Source: Echinococcus granulosus (taxonomy: Eukaryota > Platyhelminthes > Cestoda > Cyclophyllidea > Taeniidae). Taken from it: a stretch of 64,000 nt of DNA. Positions 35,300 to 47,419 of this stretch are shown in pieces. Within the stretch, counting starts at the first letter, position 1. Each line of letters begins with the position of its first letter. Position numbers and translations under genes: made by a program. The stretch lies in NCBI RefSeq assembly GCF_000524195.1, contig NW_020170484.1, positions 143,489-207,488 of the forward strand, in the 5' to 3' direction. Under the pieces are notes generated by a model. It worked only from the letters and a program-made list of their open reading frames with translations, was not told the origin of the DNA and did no database searches.

Positions 35300-35301
35300 A
35301 G
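35300..35301 (+). other. Strong splice acceptor 5' of POLR3D
   Basis: TTTTATTATTCGTTTATAG ends 94 nt before the POLR3D ATG and about 370 nt after the ZDHHC16 stop. No AATAAA or ATTAAA lies between the stop and this site. It may be a 5' UTR intron acceptor or a trans-splice site. Confidence 0.5.
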
Positions 35302-35394
35302 GCGGTCCAGTTGATCTCGTTGGCTGTGGCACTTTGGTCACGAGTTCCCAGTCTGAGGATTGTAAAAGACGATACTGTCGCTAGGTGTCGTTAA

Positions 35395-37932
35395 ATGGAT
35401 TCTAGGAACGCGCTCAATCTTGACGGTAAAAATTCTTCTAAGAAGAGGAGATTTACTCCAAACATATCAAAGGCTTTGGCAAAAATATCCCAATCTGACG
35501 GCACGTATGTTTCAGGATTTTGATAAATTTTTATCAGTCTTTTAGTCTATGCTAGCTTTCCATATGCTATCTTACTTTGATGCATAAAAACAAACCATCA
35601 TAATAACGTGTTACAGCTGTGTGGTTTGTCTGCTTTACTAGGAATCCACCTCCAAAGAACCGGAATTCCCATGATTCAGCCAAAAAATCGAATACCAAAC
35701 GACCTCGCATAAATCGTCAATTATTAGAGGGTGAAGAGTCGCGTTATGTTCAAAGCTACTCCATATTTGAGACCGGTCTTGGTTGCGTCCCACAATCTGA
35801 CAAAAATACCGTCGAACTGCGTATGTTTACCATTTCATAACCTTCCCACTCATGCTGTTCTTGTTATTGTGTCGCACGCTTCCTACTAATAGCCCGAACT
35901 ATCTTACTTTGTTTCTCGTATATACACTTACAATGCTCAATAATTTTTTGCTTTTTTACATAAGTTGGTTATATGCTTCTAAACATCCCAATATATCGTT
36001 GAAATACAATTGAAGGCGCCACATTTCGCCACGAAATGTTATAAAAAGGGATTTGTTTTTTTATTTTTCCCTTTGATTACTTTAACTTAATGCTTTTGAC
36101 TTGCTTTCTCTTACTGCTTACCACGGTTCTTTTATTATTCGTCTTTAAAGTTTAGGCAGAATTTCACCATGTCAAGGTTGCATTTCTATTTTGTTTTCAT
36201 TGATATTTTTGGAAGCGAATTGCTGTTTATCCACGTACGCTCCATTTCACCTCATTTTTTAAGAATCCCTCCCAACTCGAGCTAACAGGACATCCGTGCA
36301 GGCTGTGGCTCAGTCGCCATCATCTCCGATGGATGTCGAATTAGATGGTTGCCGTAGAGCCCCCGTCACTGATGTTCAACAATTTTTCAGATATCCACCC
36401 ATCTGCATGCCTCCGGATCCTCCTACTGCCTTTGATACTAACAATCTTGCTTCCCCATCCGTTCCAGGTTGGCACTATTCAAGTACTAAATTAGTGGACT
36501 GAATCAGACAGTATTATGTTCTTTCTCTCATTTACAGATTGCTCAGCAAACTTAGGGACGCCGAAAAGCCTCCGCTCTACTGTGATTCCTTCGCAACTCT
36601 TTGACGAAACCTCCCTCAATGGCAGTCTCTTTCATCTCCGAATCCCCGATGCCCTTCTTTCAGAGGTGTGTTCCTGCCCTTGTGCACCATGTCTGTTGTA
36701 AAATCTTTTCCATATGTTTTCGGTTGTCTATTGCATAAAATACATGAATTAGGATAGGGTAAAGTTAATACACTATTAGATTTGAAGAGGTGCAGTCTTG
36801 TTTAAACAAGGACTTTCATGGGCGTTTATGTAGTTAATACTTTTGGCTTTAGTCTCTTTAATAACACATTATATTTTTTCAAAGGCCTCACTTTCTCGTA
36901 CAATATTTTTTTTCGTCCTGGAACATCATGTCTATTTGCAACATTTCTCCACAGAAAGAGTGTATGCATACCATTTGCTCAACTATGAGTAGATTGCTCT
37001 CTCACTCACAGGAGTCGCCTCTACAAAAGGAGGGCAAATTTGGCAAGATTCAACTGTTAGACAACGGCGAGACGCGTTTGGTAATCGGTGATTGTTTCTT
37101 GCGTCTCACTAGTCCGGGTGTCACCTCCTACTCCTCGGTACGTTCACGAGACTTTCTGCTTAGTGATTTTTCTTTTCAGTTGCTCATATTACAAATAATG
37201 AACTACGAGCTTCGTCGCGATTTTACCAGCATCCACGGGGCTTTTGAACTCCGGCATTGGGCTAGTGAAATTGTGCTTTAGGCCAATTTTTCACTTTTGT
37301 TTTTTAAAAAATGCAGATTTTAGAAGCCATCACTCATCCCGAAGTCACTAACATCACTTATGATCCTTAATGCTCACTCAAGCCTTGTAAATAGTGCGAA
37401 CGTGTTTTGTCATGTTTTTACTTCTGCCACTCACCCTCTATTCAAATTCAACCAACTAGCCGTTGAGGTGATTAATTTGTGTTGTCAATTGTTTCATTGC
37501 ACGTTTTGACTAATAGGTGCTTTGTTCACTTTCTAAGGTAGAGCGGGGTACTTATCAACTCGGACACGCCATGTCAGTGCTTTTAAATAGGCGCCTATTT
37601 TCTTTACCGGTTTTTTCGGTCTAGTTTCTGAGAGACATCGGTAAAGTGTTGCTTTTCATGTAATTGCCTCCAAGGGAAGTAATCACACCATGTCATGATC
37701 AACAAGACCAGTGTTAGGCTCTCTATCCCCTCAAAAATCCACATATTTTTCGCCTGGTTTCTACTTAGAAACTCCTACTCTGTTTTGCGTTTGCTTTCAG
37801 GATGTGGTGTTAGTGGAGGACGAGGGCGGGGAGGAGGATGGAGGTATGGTAAACCTTAACTCCCTCGGTCACATTGATCAGTTTGTGACAGCAGTACCCG
37901 ATCTCGAGCGCTTTTCCAAGTTGGGTCGCTAG
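35395..37932 (+). CDS. POLR3D: RNA polymerase III subunit RPC4 (POLR3D)
   Basis: RPC4 pairs with RPC5 in a TFIIF-like subcomplex of RNA polymerase III that acts in termination and reinitiation. Six exons join with matching phases: 35395-35504, 35642-35820, 36264-36467, 36538-36665, 36955-37137 and 37801-37932. They give 311 residues, shorter than the vertebrate protein of about 400. Family marks in order: basic N-terminal KKRRFTPNISKAL, the VQSYSIFETG motif, LFHLRIPDAL, then the C-terminal dimerisation module GKFGKIQLLDNGETRLVIGD and MVNLNSLGHIDQFVTAVPDLE. The third exon's acceptor at 36263 was chosen because it has a poly-T tract and is the best in-phase choice. The linker between the N- and C-terminal parts is unconserved. 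Confidence 0.92.
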
Positions 37933-38552
37933 TCTCGGAGACGTGTTTGCTTCCTCTTACCCCCACCTCCATACGGCCTCCATGTACAGTCTCCAGGTGC
38001 TTCTTTTAAAACCGTTCAGCCTTACCTGATGCTGCATTTTGTGTACCTGATTGTATTCTTGACGAGCTTGATGGTAAATCATAAGAACTGTGGTGTTGAT
38101 CGGTCGGATTCTTTTATTGCTTTATGGACTGTTCTGACCTAAACTTAACTATGCTTTGGAGGGCTGTGAGGCGGTGTATTCGTTTTTTTCTGGTGTGTGT
38201 ATACGTGTGTGCTTGGATTTATGTCTTTTAAAGATTGCTCATCCAGATTAGAGTTTCTCACTGGTTTTGATTTGTTAAAATGTTTCTGGACGAGTGGTGT
38301 TGAGTTGACGAATCTTCAATTAGCACGGGCGTGTTAGTGGTAGCTTCATATCCTTGGGCCAAAACAGGGGGGAAGGGGCATTAACTTTTATTATTCTTTT
38401 GACGTATGCGAAACTATCAGCCTTATAAGGCTGTGGACTTAAATTCCGATAGGGTTTGGTTAGTGAAACCAAACACCCATTAGAACGGAATTGCTTGTAC
38501 TTAGGGGATGCAGTAGCACAATAGTCGCTCACCTCTCGGTTTTGTTAACAGG

Positions 38553-38790
38553 CTACTTAGGGCTTCACCATTGTGCCTGGACCTGGCGGCTTGGCCCCTA
38601 GACCATGTCAGCAGCGCCAAGCTACATCGNNNNNNNNNNNNNNNNNNNNNNNNNNNNNNNNNNNNNNNNNNNNNNNNNNNNNNNNNNNNNNNNNNNNNNN
38701 NNNNNNNNNNNNNNNNNNNNNNNNNNNNNATAGCATATATTCTTCCCTAGGATGGTGGGATCTTTCGTCTTTGGGGAAGTCTCACGGGGC
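38553..38790 (+). repeat. Dispersed repeat interrupted by the assembly gap
   Basis: Left of the gap are CACCATTGTGCCTGGACC, GGCGGCTTGGCCCC and GACCATGTCAGCAGC. Right of the gap is TTTCGTCTTTGGGGAAGTC. The box order is the same as in the copy near 60696-60790. Confidence 0.5.
38630..38729. other. Assembly gap (100 N)
   Basis: Exactly 100 consecutive N, the usual placeholder for a gap of unknown size. Confidence 0.99.
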
Positions 38791-39423
38791 GGAAAGCAAA
38801 TCTCTTCCTGACTGGCGACTACACTGATTTTTGTTACTGTTAGCCAAAATTCGGCGTGACGGACGAAGGACGTATGCGGTGGATGTAGCAGTCTGTGACT
38901 GTCCCTAGTAATATGATTGGAAATGGAGTCTGAATTGAAAATCCGCCCCAGTTCCGAGTTCCGTGGGGACAAACTGACATTTAAAGACATATCTATCGTT
39001 TTGATATACTTTATAACTACGAAATGATTACATGAAATTAAAGAATCTAGTCAATTGGACAATTATGGGTATAAGGTTAATTCGTGCTTCACTAATCACC
39101 TCATGCTGTGGAAGTGAGGTTGTAATTTTGCAACTATTCAACTCAGAATGACCATTTCAGTTTATTTGCACTAATAAGTATAATCTCCACATGACTTTGA
39201 ATCCTTTTTATTGGTTGCGACCTTTGCTGACTTCGGATGGCGCAGATTTGTAGCCAATATGTCCAAAAATACTTCGGATATGTTTACGAGGGAAAACGAA
39301 GTTAAGTCCGCGAAGGATATCGGGATTGAAGGTTTTACCTAATTTTCTTCGACAGTAGCCCTATATAAATAGATGAAACTAAAGGATTCCAAGATGAGTA
39401 TATAAGAAACCCAGTGACGGTGT

Positions 39424-42400
39424 ATGCTATACTTGTTCGGCCTCTACTCCTCGCTTCTGCCATCACTGCCCTGCTGTTCTTATTATTGTGTTGGAATTCT
39501 TTTTTCATTACTGTATGTAAACATGATTTCACTAGTAATCCACACTAGTCATCGCACACATTCTCTATTGACCAAGAGAATGGTGTATTTCTGAAAGACG
39601 GTGAGCCTTTCCGTTACATATCGGGTAGTTTGCACTACTTTCGTATTCCACGAATCTACTGGGAGGATAGGCTTTTAAAAGCCAAGAGCGCCGGTTTGGA
39701 TGCGATTCAAATGTATGCCTAATTATGCTTTATTATTTTTAGTTATTTACTCATAATGTTCTCACAATTTTCTCTTTACTGACCATAGTTACATACCTTG
39801 GAACTTTCATGAACCAAAGCCTGGTGAATATCTTTTCGATAACGAAAGAGACGTTGTTGAGTTTATAAACCTTGCCCAAAGGATAGGTTTGCTTGTTCTC
39901 GTTAGGGCTGGTCCTTACATTTGCGCTGAATGGGATTTTGTAAGTAAATTTCAGATGTTATTGCATTTTATAACACTCAAACTGTTTATTTTTCACTTTT
40001 TTTAGGGTGGACTTCCACCTTGGCTCCTATCCTCAAATCCTAAGCTGGAATTACGTTCTTCTGATCCAGGTGATCACCTCTACTTTTTTTCTCTCGTCTG
40101 TGTCCAAAGAGAATAATGGCAGCCTTTTTTGTTTTTTCAAGAATACCTCAAGCCTGTTATTCGATGGTTCGGTCAGTTACTCCCTAAATTGAAGCCACTA
40201 ATTTATCAAAATGGTGGACCCATAATTATGATCCAAGTACTATATCGTTTCCTTTTTCTTAGTACCCAAAAAACAGTAACTTTCTGAGGTTATTGTTGCT
40301 GTTGTAGTTGGAAAACGAATATGGATCCTATTTCACCTGTGATCAGGAGTACTTATCCGCACTTTACGAGTATGCCAGATTCATTCTTGGCGATGAGATA
40401 ATCCTGTACACAACGGACGGAAACAACATGATCGAGCTGAGATGTGGCTCATCAGACCGCAGATTGTTTGCAACCGTTGATTTCGGTGTTGATGAAGGTA
40501 TTTTCATTTCCTATTTTTTACATTTAAACACATTTTTCTACTGACAATTGCTTAACCTTTTTAAGCCAAACACCCAAATGACTCATTCAAAGCTCTCCAA
40601 CAATTCCAACCCCATGGACCCTTGGTATGTGGATGACTATAAATGCCTAAATTTCTAGTCCATTTTATCCTATATGAGTGTAGCCGTTCATCAGTTGTTA
40701 TTGAGGACTTGGAAGAGGTAACCATTTCCTGGTGCAGTCATACTCTTTCAATCTTACATTTTCGTTGTAAGTAGGTTCTCATGACCTTGGGCAGTAAAAA
40801 TTGAACAACTGCGGTTAGCTTCTTTTGCATTTTATTAGTTGAAAGTACGGCTAAAACAGATTGCTCATGATCCTTTTCCTGCGGGACACGATGCTTAATC
40901 TCTGGAACTGACAAATCTAAAATGGGCATTCCCTTATCAGCCTAATTTTTACTTTCTGGCTGCGTGACTTAAGTCAAACAGATCTGTTGTGGTTCGTGTT
41001 AGCTACGTTTTCCCGAAGACTCCAGCAACTAATGCTTTAAAGTATTATAAAAAGAGTCTTTTCGTAGTTTGAAAAAGCGAGATCTGAATAAACAATTCGT
41101 TGGGGTTTTTTGAAGGTCAACAGTGAATATTATTCGGGATGGTTGGATCACTGGGGTGAGAAACGTCACGTAGTCGACGCCAATGCGGTGGCAGAGGGAG
41201 CACTCAATCTCTGGAATATGTCGCAAGGTGTCAGCTTTAACATGTGAGCTTATTTCTTATCTCAATCTCAAATATATTCTTAAAGTACGAGCTTGCACAA
41301 CTGCTTAAACACTCTATGAATTTAATTAGCTGGAGCATGAGGTTGCATTATTCTATTTAGAAGAGACGGATTCTTTGATCAATGCTTTATTTTTTTGATA
41401 GCAAAGTGAGGGTTGTCTTCGATTTTCCTGCGCAATCAAACTTTCTGGGTTCTAACTGAACTTTTTGTGCTGCTATTGGTTGTACTGAACCAATCAATTC
41501 TTCATTAATGCAGCATCGGTTTCGTTAATTGACTAAAATTTCGGTGTTTTTTTTAACTTGGTGTGCATAACGACGCGCCTAAAACAGTTTGACAGGCTCT
41601 TTCGGTCTGTAAACATCTCACAGATTGCAGTGTCCTCATTCAGAACCAGGTGATTTATGAGCTTGCTTTGATGTGAAACACTCAAAGATACTACCGTGTG
41701 ATTTGTGTTGCGTTTGATGTTCCCTCAATTTTTTAAATCTTTTATTTACACCAGTGATTGGTAAAAACTAGAAAGGATGCCTTGTAATCAATATACTTTA
41801 TGTGGCTTCCGGTATAACTCCCTCCCTGAAGTGCATGCGATTGTTTATGTGTGTTTGTATGTTAGTTGAGCTCGATGGATGTGATTTAGGCTTGTCTGCT
41901 TTATGAACCAACTTTAGCTTGATTCCAGAGCTGTACGGGCTTATCGTTCGATGTTTCTCAAATCATTTGAAAAAGGTGAAGTGTGCAGTAGGAAAACTTG
42001 TCGGTTACTAGTGGCTCGAAGAAACATTTTGGCTCTGGCATCAAAACAAGAATGGTGATCCATCAGGTTGAGGAAACCCTCTCCTTTATTTAGTCATCGG
42101 GAATTATGGAATAAATAATCCAAGCTTAACATGCCTGAAGCAACTTTCAGTAGTGTCTCACATAAGCGATAAAGCAGTTTACACTTTTATATCCATACAT
42201 ATATGCATGTAGCACATTTACCACTGGGGTCTCCCTGCTTGGTGCGACCCAGTGATGCGGAAGAGAAGTTCATTTAAAAACAGGGCAACGCAACGTAAGG
42301 CTTCTCACCGCCAAAATTAGTCGTGAGAAGGTAAATAGTTTGAGATGGGGTAGAATGGCTGATATTGTCTCGTCTTTCTAGTTCTCTGCCACTTCTCCGA

Positions 42401-45107
42401 TTGATGGTGATGGCTATGAAAGGATTGCGTACTTGTGGGATGTTTACTTTATCAGATAAAGTGTCGAAGGATACTTTGTAGAGTTTTTTCTTTCACAAAA
42501 TCCAAACAAACTTGCTCGAGTACCTCATATTAATTGCAAAATCGCGAGAACAAAGCTTTGACAGATGCCCACTTTTGGACCGGAAAAAGGCTACTTTGTT
42601 GCAGTACAATTTCTGCTTTTTTTTCTAGTTATATGTTCCATGGAGGCACCAATTTTGGTCTCTGGAGCGGGGCCAATTCACCGACCGAATTCATAATCAC
42701 CTCCTATGATTATGACGCTCCAATCTCTGAAGCCGGTGACATTACTGCCAAGTACCTTATTCTGCGAGACCTATTTTACAGGGTAGGTGCTTCATCGCCA
42801 CCCCTCCCCCTCAATATGTCTTCACCTCATGTCTGTGTTCACCTTTTGCATTTTCTTAAAGCTGAAGCAACAGGTTCCACCTCCTATTCCAGTCAATATC
42901 TCTAAAGCCCACTACGGCGTAATTGGACTGAATTTTGTGAGTGATTTCGCATCTTTCCTAGTGTCTATATCAATTTTGGTACATCCTTGCTCCTTGTTTT
43001 TTTCAAATTGGATCACATTCCTTAAGCACTTAGATGTTTGATAATTTTTCTACCATTTTTTCATGCTTTAGCTTTATTTACAGTACCCTTTGCGATATCA
43101 AAAGGTTATCTTCCCAAACTGTAATCTAAAATTTTTAGTGCTTTCCGATCCCATGAACTACTGCTGAAGTCCAAAATCGTCAGTAGTTTGGAAGGGCTGT
43201 ATAGGTGTATATGCTTTTCTTTTAGTTCTCACACCTACTCTACGACCTACAAGGAGGCGTTGCCTCTTTTAAACCCCTCTACATGGAAGCGCTCGAACAG
43301 GTACTTTGAGTGCCACAAATTTCATCTCCTACTAACTACTTATTATGCATTTCAGTACCAGGGCTTGATGGCTTATACCGCTATCCTGGAACACGATGAG
43401 GGCAAGGCAAATTTGACCTTTGAGGGAGTCAAGGATACCGGGCTGGTATTTACAACTGACTTCCGGGCAGGATCAATCGTAAGGTGTTATGGTTTGTGTT
43501 ATTTAATTACACCTTCAAAATAGATCTTCCATGGATCGGTTTCCGGATGTGGTAGCTTGAACATTACTGTGGACAAGGAGCACCCATTCCTCATCATTGT
43601 CACGGAGTGTAGGGGTCATGTCAACTTCGGTCCTCTTATGTTTGGTGACATCAAGGTTAGGCCTCCCTTAAAACAAATAGGTCGGAATCATGCTGCATGA
43701 TCCTGGTCCGATGTTAGCGTTCTTTTTCCTCTGAACATATCTAGTTACCGAAATAATGAAACAAGGGATATTATTTCTACAAAGTTTATTTGCATTCAGC
43801 AAAAAATACGATTATTAATTAAGGCTTGGTTTTGAGTTTTAGGACCATAACATTTCCGATATCTTTAGGCACTTAGGCTTTGACGGTAATCTTTACAAAG
43901 TAAATTAAACCAATGTTTTCCCTCTTTCAGGGCATAGTTGGGCGTGTTCTGTTGGATGGGAAGGAATTGCTCAACTGGGTGATGAAGGCGCTCGATTTCA
44001 GGACCGTCAACCCACCTGATCCAATGTGACTAGTTTGTATTTTAAAAGTGTGTTAGCGTATTTTTATTCAGACTAAGAAAAGTCAAGGAAGTTGCATAGA
44101 TTTAGTTTTTTCATGTATCTTCCCTACTTCGCTTTGACGGTTAATGGTAATTGTCCAAGTTTCCTTCCTAGGTCATTTTTCATCTGTTTGAGATTCTCTA
44201 CTTACTGGATTATGTCATACTTTCTCTTTTCTTCACTAAGACGTATCAATACTGAGGGAACAGCATTTCCTGCTCCTGGAGCGATTTACAAAGGTGTCTT
44301 TCACGTACCCTTTCCACCAATGGATACGTTTGCTGTGGTGACTGGTTTTACTCGCGTAAGTCATCTTTTGACTTGGGTTGGCTTGTACCTTGAGGGTGGT
44401 GCCTCCTGCTTCACTGGTCCAATCAAGTTTAGTGTCACGGTTGCTTGAATGGGAAAATTAACAGCGTAGGCGTGCCTACTGCACTTTATGTGTCTTTCAC
44501 TGTGCATGCGCCCTTCTTTTACATTCGCATATGCGATAAAATTAACGTGTTTCTAGAGTTGATGAAATTTATTTCTCATGTTGGCAACACTAAACATTTG
44601 GGAAGTAGTCAAGGCAACATGACGATTTTGACGCAGATACCGAAATTTGCAGTCTATTTATTCATATCCTAGTGGCTAATACTTGTATTAAAGTGGCAAA
44701 ATCTCACTCTACGGTGTTATTACTCTTGATTTGCTGTAATCATACGATAACCAAAACAGTTTCTGTGACCTTTGAAGCCATGGTGAAATTTCATTGGTGG
44801 TGACCATGAGCTTTCTGGTGTGATTGAATGTTGCAAGTTCACACGTTGACTAATCCGCTTTCAACCGCCTATTGCTTCTCTTGAATAGGGTGTTTTGGCG
44901 GTGAACGGTCACATTGTGGGTCGATTCTATCCCTCCGCGGGACCACAAGTGAGTCTCTACGTACCCTCCAGCATGCTGATCTGCGGAGAAAACGTTGTCA
45001 GCATTTTAGAATTTGAGAAAATTCAATCGACTTGTCTTAAAAATGCATCCTTCTGTTCCGTCACCTTTCGCGATTCGCCTGTGTGGCTCAATCGAAGTGT
45101 CCTTTAA
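39424..45107 (+). CDS. GLB1: Lysosomal beta-galactosidase (GH35)
   Basis: GLB1 removes terminal beta-galactose from gangliosides and glycans in the lysosome. Sixteen exons keep phase: 39424-39516, 39549-39712, 39789-39939, 40006-40069, 40142-40236, 40308-40497, 40566-40624, 41116-41243, 42629-42782, 42862-42936, 43226-43300, 43356-43478, 43524-43655, 43931-44025, 44241-44355 and 44889-45107. Total 643 residues. Exon 1 codes a hydrophobic signal segment ([13 protein letters not shown]...). The GH35 TIM barrel follows: [45 protein letters not shown]. The acid/base Glu is in LENEYGSY and the nucleophile Glu in [23 protein letters not shown] and [14 protein letters not shown] are also present. 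The beta domains end with [16 protein letters not shown]. The exon 1 start is the least certain part: a second in-phase donor at 39512 would give another N-terminus but no ATG. Confidence 0.95.
39517..39548 (+). other. 32-nt mini-intron in GLB1
   Basis: GTAAAC...CACTAG joins the signal-peptide exon to the [15 protein letters not shown] exon in phase 0. The alternative GTATGT donor four bases upstream would give a 36-nt intron but a frame without ATG. Confidence 0.55.
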
Positions 45108-47419
45108 ATTTTTTTAACTCAACTTTGGTTCTCAGGAAAAGATTTTAATACTCCTTAAAACTTTTGTAATCTTTCATCAATGAACTATGCGGATGTGTAA
45201 TATCTTCAAGCATAGGCTGTCTACTTCTGCCTCGGGCAGTTGACCTTGGTAGGGAGGTGTGATTGGATGAGATATGGGGGCTTTCGACCAATAGTAATGT
45301 TGTGGGGTTGTCAAATGCAAGGAGTGGAGCCTCCATCGATGGCTCTCTGATGTTTCACCGTTTTGACATTTTTGAGTTTAGATTATTTCTCTACGTAAAA
45401 TTAGGTATTTGCTCCTCATAAATTGGGAATTCGTTTGTGAAAATGTTAAATGACCAATAATTTGTTCAGCGTCCATTGTTCGTCTCATTTAGGTTAAGAA
45501 ATTTGGAAAGATTTAATCTGCCATTCCGTAATTCATCTAGTAGGTGTGATTTAATATTATAATTGACTAATGAAATAGCCAATCATGTGGGCAAACTGAA
45601 GTAACCTTGTCTAATCAGAAGCCACTTATGAATATCGTTAATAGTACCTGTATTATTGCCATGGGTTTTACGAATCTCATCAAATTAGTACAACAGTCTA
45701 AGACTAACAAATTCTCGTTGCTGTCCGTGCTAGCTGGAATCAAGTCAATAAAGGTCACAAGATTTACTGACCGGTGCATAGCCTAATCAGGATTAGTTAA
45801 AAATCAGGACTTCATCATGATGTGGCCAATCGGATTTATATACCACTAACCCATTTGATTTGAAACCATCGCTTTGACCCATCCTTAGACCCTTTAAAAA
45901 CGGGCAAACGTGAACTTCGTCCCTTGTGAAAATAAAGCAAGTTAATTCGGAGTACTTTTCAGTGTTTTTCGTTTCGACTGTGGCATAGAGTAGAGGAAGT
46001 ACCTGTCAATGTTCCAACCTCCTCTGTGCGCAATACTCCTCGGTAGAATCCGATTACATGACTTCAGAGACAACTCTATTTCCGTGCACAATTGCACCCT
46101 GCGCACTTTCTTGACTCGTCTTTGTCTTTAATAGCAAATAGAGGAATTACTCAATTCCGACCTTCTTTCATAAATAGTCATCCAATTCCGGGTCCTTTCG
46201 ATCATCCCCTCCTGGTCATTAACAAGGCACCGCCAATAGGCTTCGAATCAATGTTGCATTGCCACCACTCATTGGCCAATTGAGGAACCAATCAAGGTGG
46301 AGTAAAATACCTGGGAAATCCCACATTTGGCTGCACTCCTTCCAGGACCAATCAGATAAACCCACAGTCGAAAGTAATTACTGATGTTGAAAGCAACCCA
46401 TAAACCCTTCCACTGAATGACTCAGCACCACAAAATTCACACTGCAAATAAGGGAAAAAGAAAGAAAAAGTGATAAGACAAGACTTTGACGTAAAAATAT
46501 TTATCTCGCTTCTTTGCTCCTCTTTTTCCTCTTCCTTCTCCTCCTCACATGTACATATGTGAATCAGAGAGCCAAAGCGAGTTCACAAGAGTGTACACTA
46601 AGAGAACTAGACACACACATCAGTACCACCACCATCACCATTAACAGTAATTACTAGGTTTCACAAACTGTGTAAATATGAAGCGTCACACACTCAGATA
46701 CCCACATTCGGCCGTGTACACCCCCATACGGTAGGCTTCTGAATGAGGTGGGATGTAGGCAGTGTGTACGAGAGTAAACGTGTGTGTTTGTATATGTGCT
46801 GCATTTGTGCTCAAATATTGGTGAGTGAGTGAATGACAACTTTGACTGGTGTAAAGGGAAAGGAGGATGGCTAAATACCACAAGGGAAGGAGGGACTACA
46901 AATCCATCAAAACACATTCATCAAGATGGCGTCGTGTCTCGTTGTTAGGATGTACGGTGGCAGAGAGCAAGGGGGGAGGGGGGCTGTACAAAGATTATAG
47001 CAGTAGTGGTGATGGTGGCTGTGAAGGCAGACAGACAGCTGAGCGCCAAGTGTCAAAGGAGTGGGTGGCTGAGTAAGGAATTGGTCCGAACACTACCTCT
47101 GGCCTCGTGGTGTTACGTGGAAATGCTAAAAAAGGGACAGAAAAGTCGACTACATTTTATCTTCTTTATCTACCTTGCGACAGAAATCCGAAATAATTCA
47201 CTTTTAATTTTAGCCTCCAACCTAAGTATTGCGTTTTAAAGAGCCTATCTATGGTCCCACACGAACTCTCGTTCGGTCTTAGCGATAAGGCATGGCGTTA
47301 AGTCCACGCATCCAGATTGAAGGTATCGACCAACAGCATTCAGGAACAAAGGGCTACTTTAAATTCTGAAGGTAAAGGGGGAATACACCTCCTTGATTTG
47401 TAGGAAGCAGTCAAGACTT
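45108..47419. other. Convergent 3' region of GLB1 and the zinc-finger gene
   Basis: No coding exon is supported. AATAAA hexamers on the plus strand near 45749 and 45931 are possible GLB1 polyadenylation signals. A CT-rich simple tract lies near 46500-46545. Confidence 0.4.

Larger units (their letters stand above)
37933..39353. other. Intergenic region with assembly gap
   Basis: This is the POLR3D 3' flank and beta-galactosidase 5' flank. It contains a copy of the dispersed repeat on both sides of a 100-N gap. No other gene is supported. Confidence 0.4.

Noticed and set aside
37933..38300. Possible further coding exons of POLR3D
   Set aside because: The C-terminal exon ends with the family's usual end (PDLERFSKLGR) and a stop codon.
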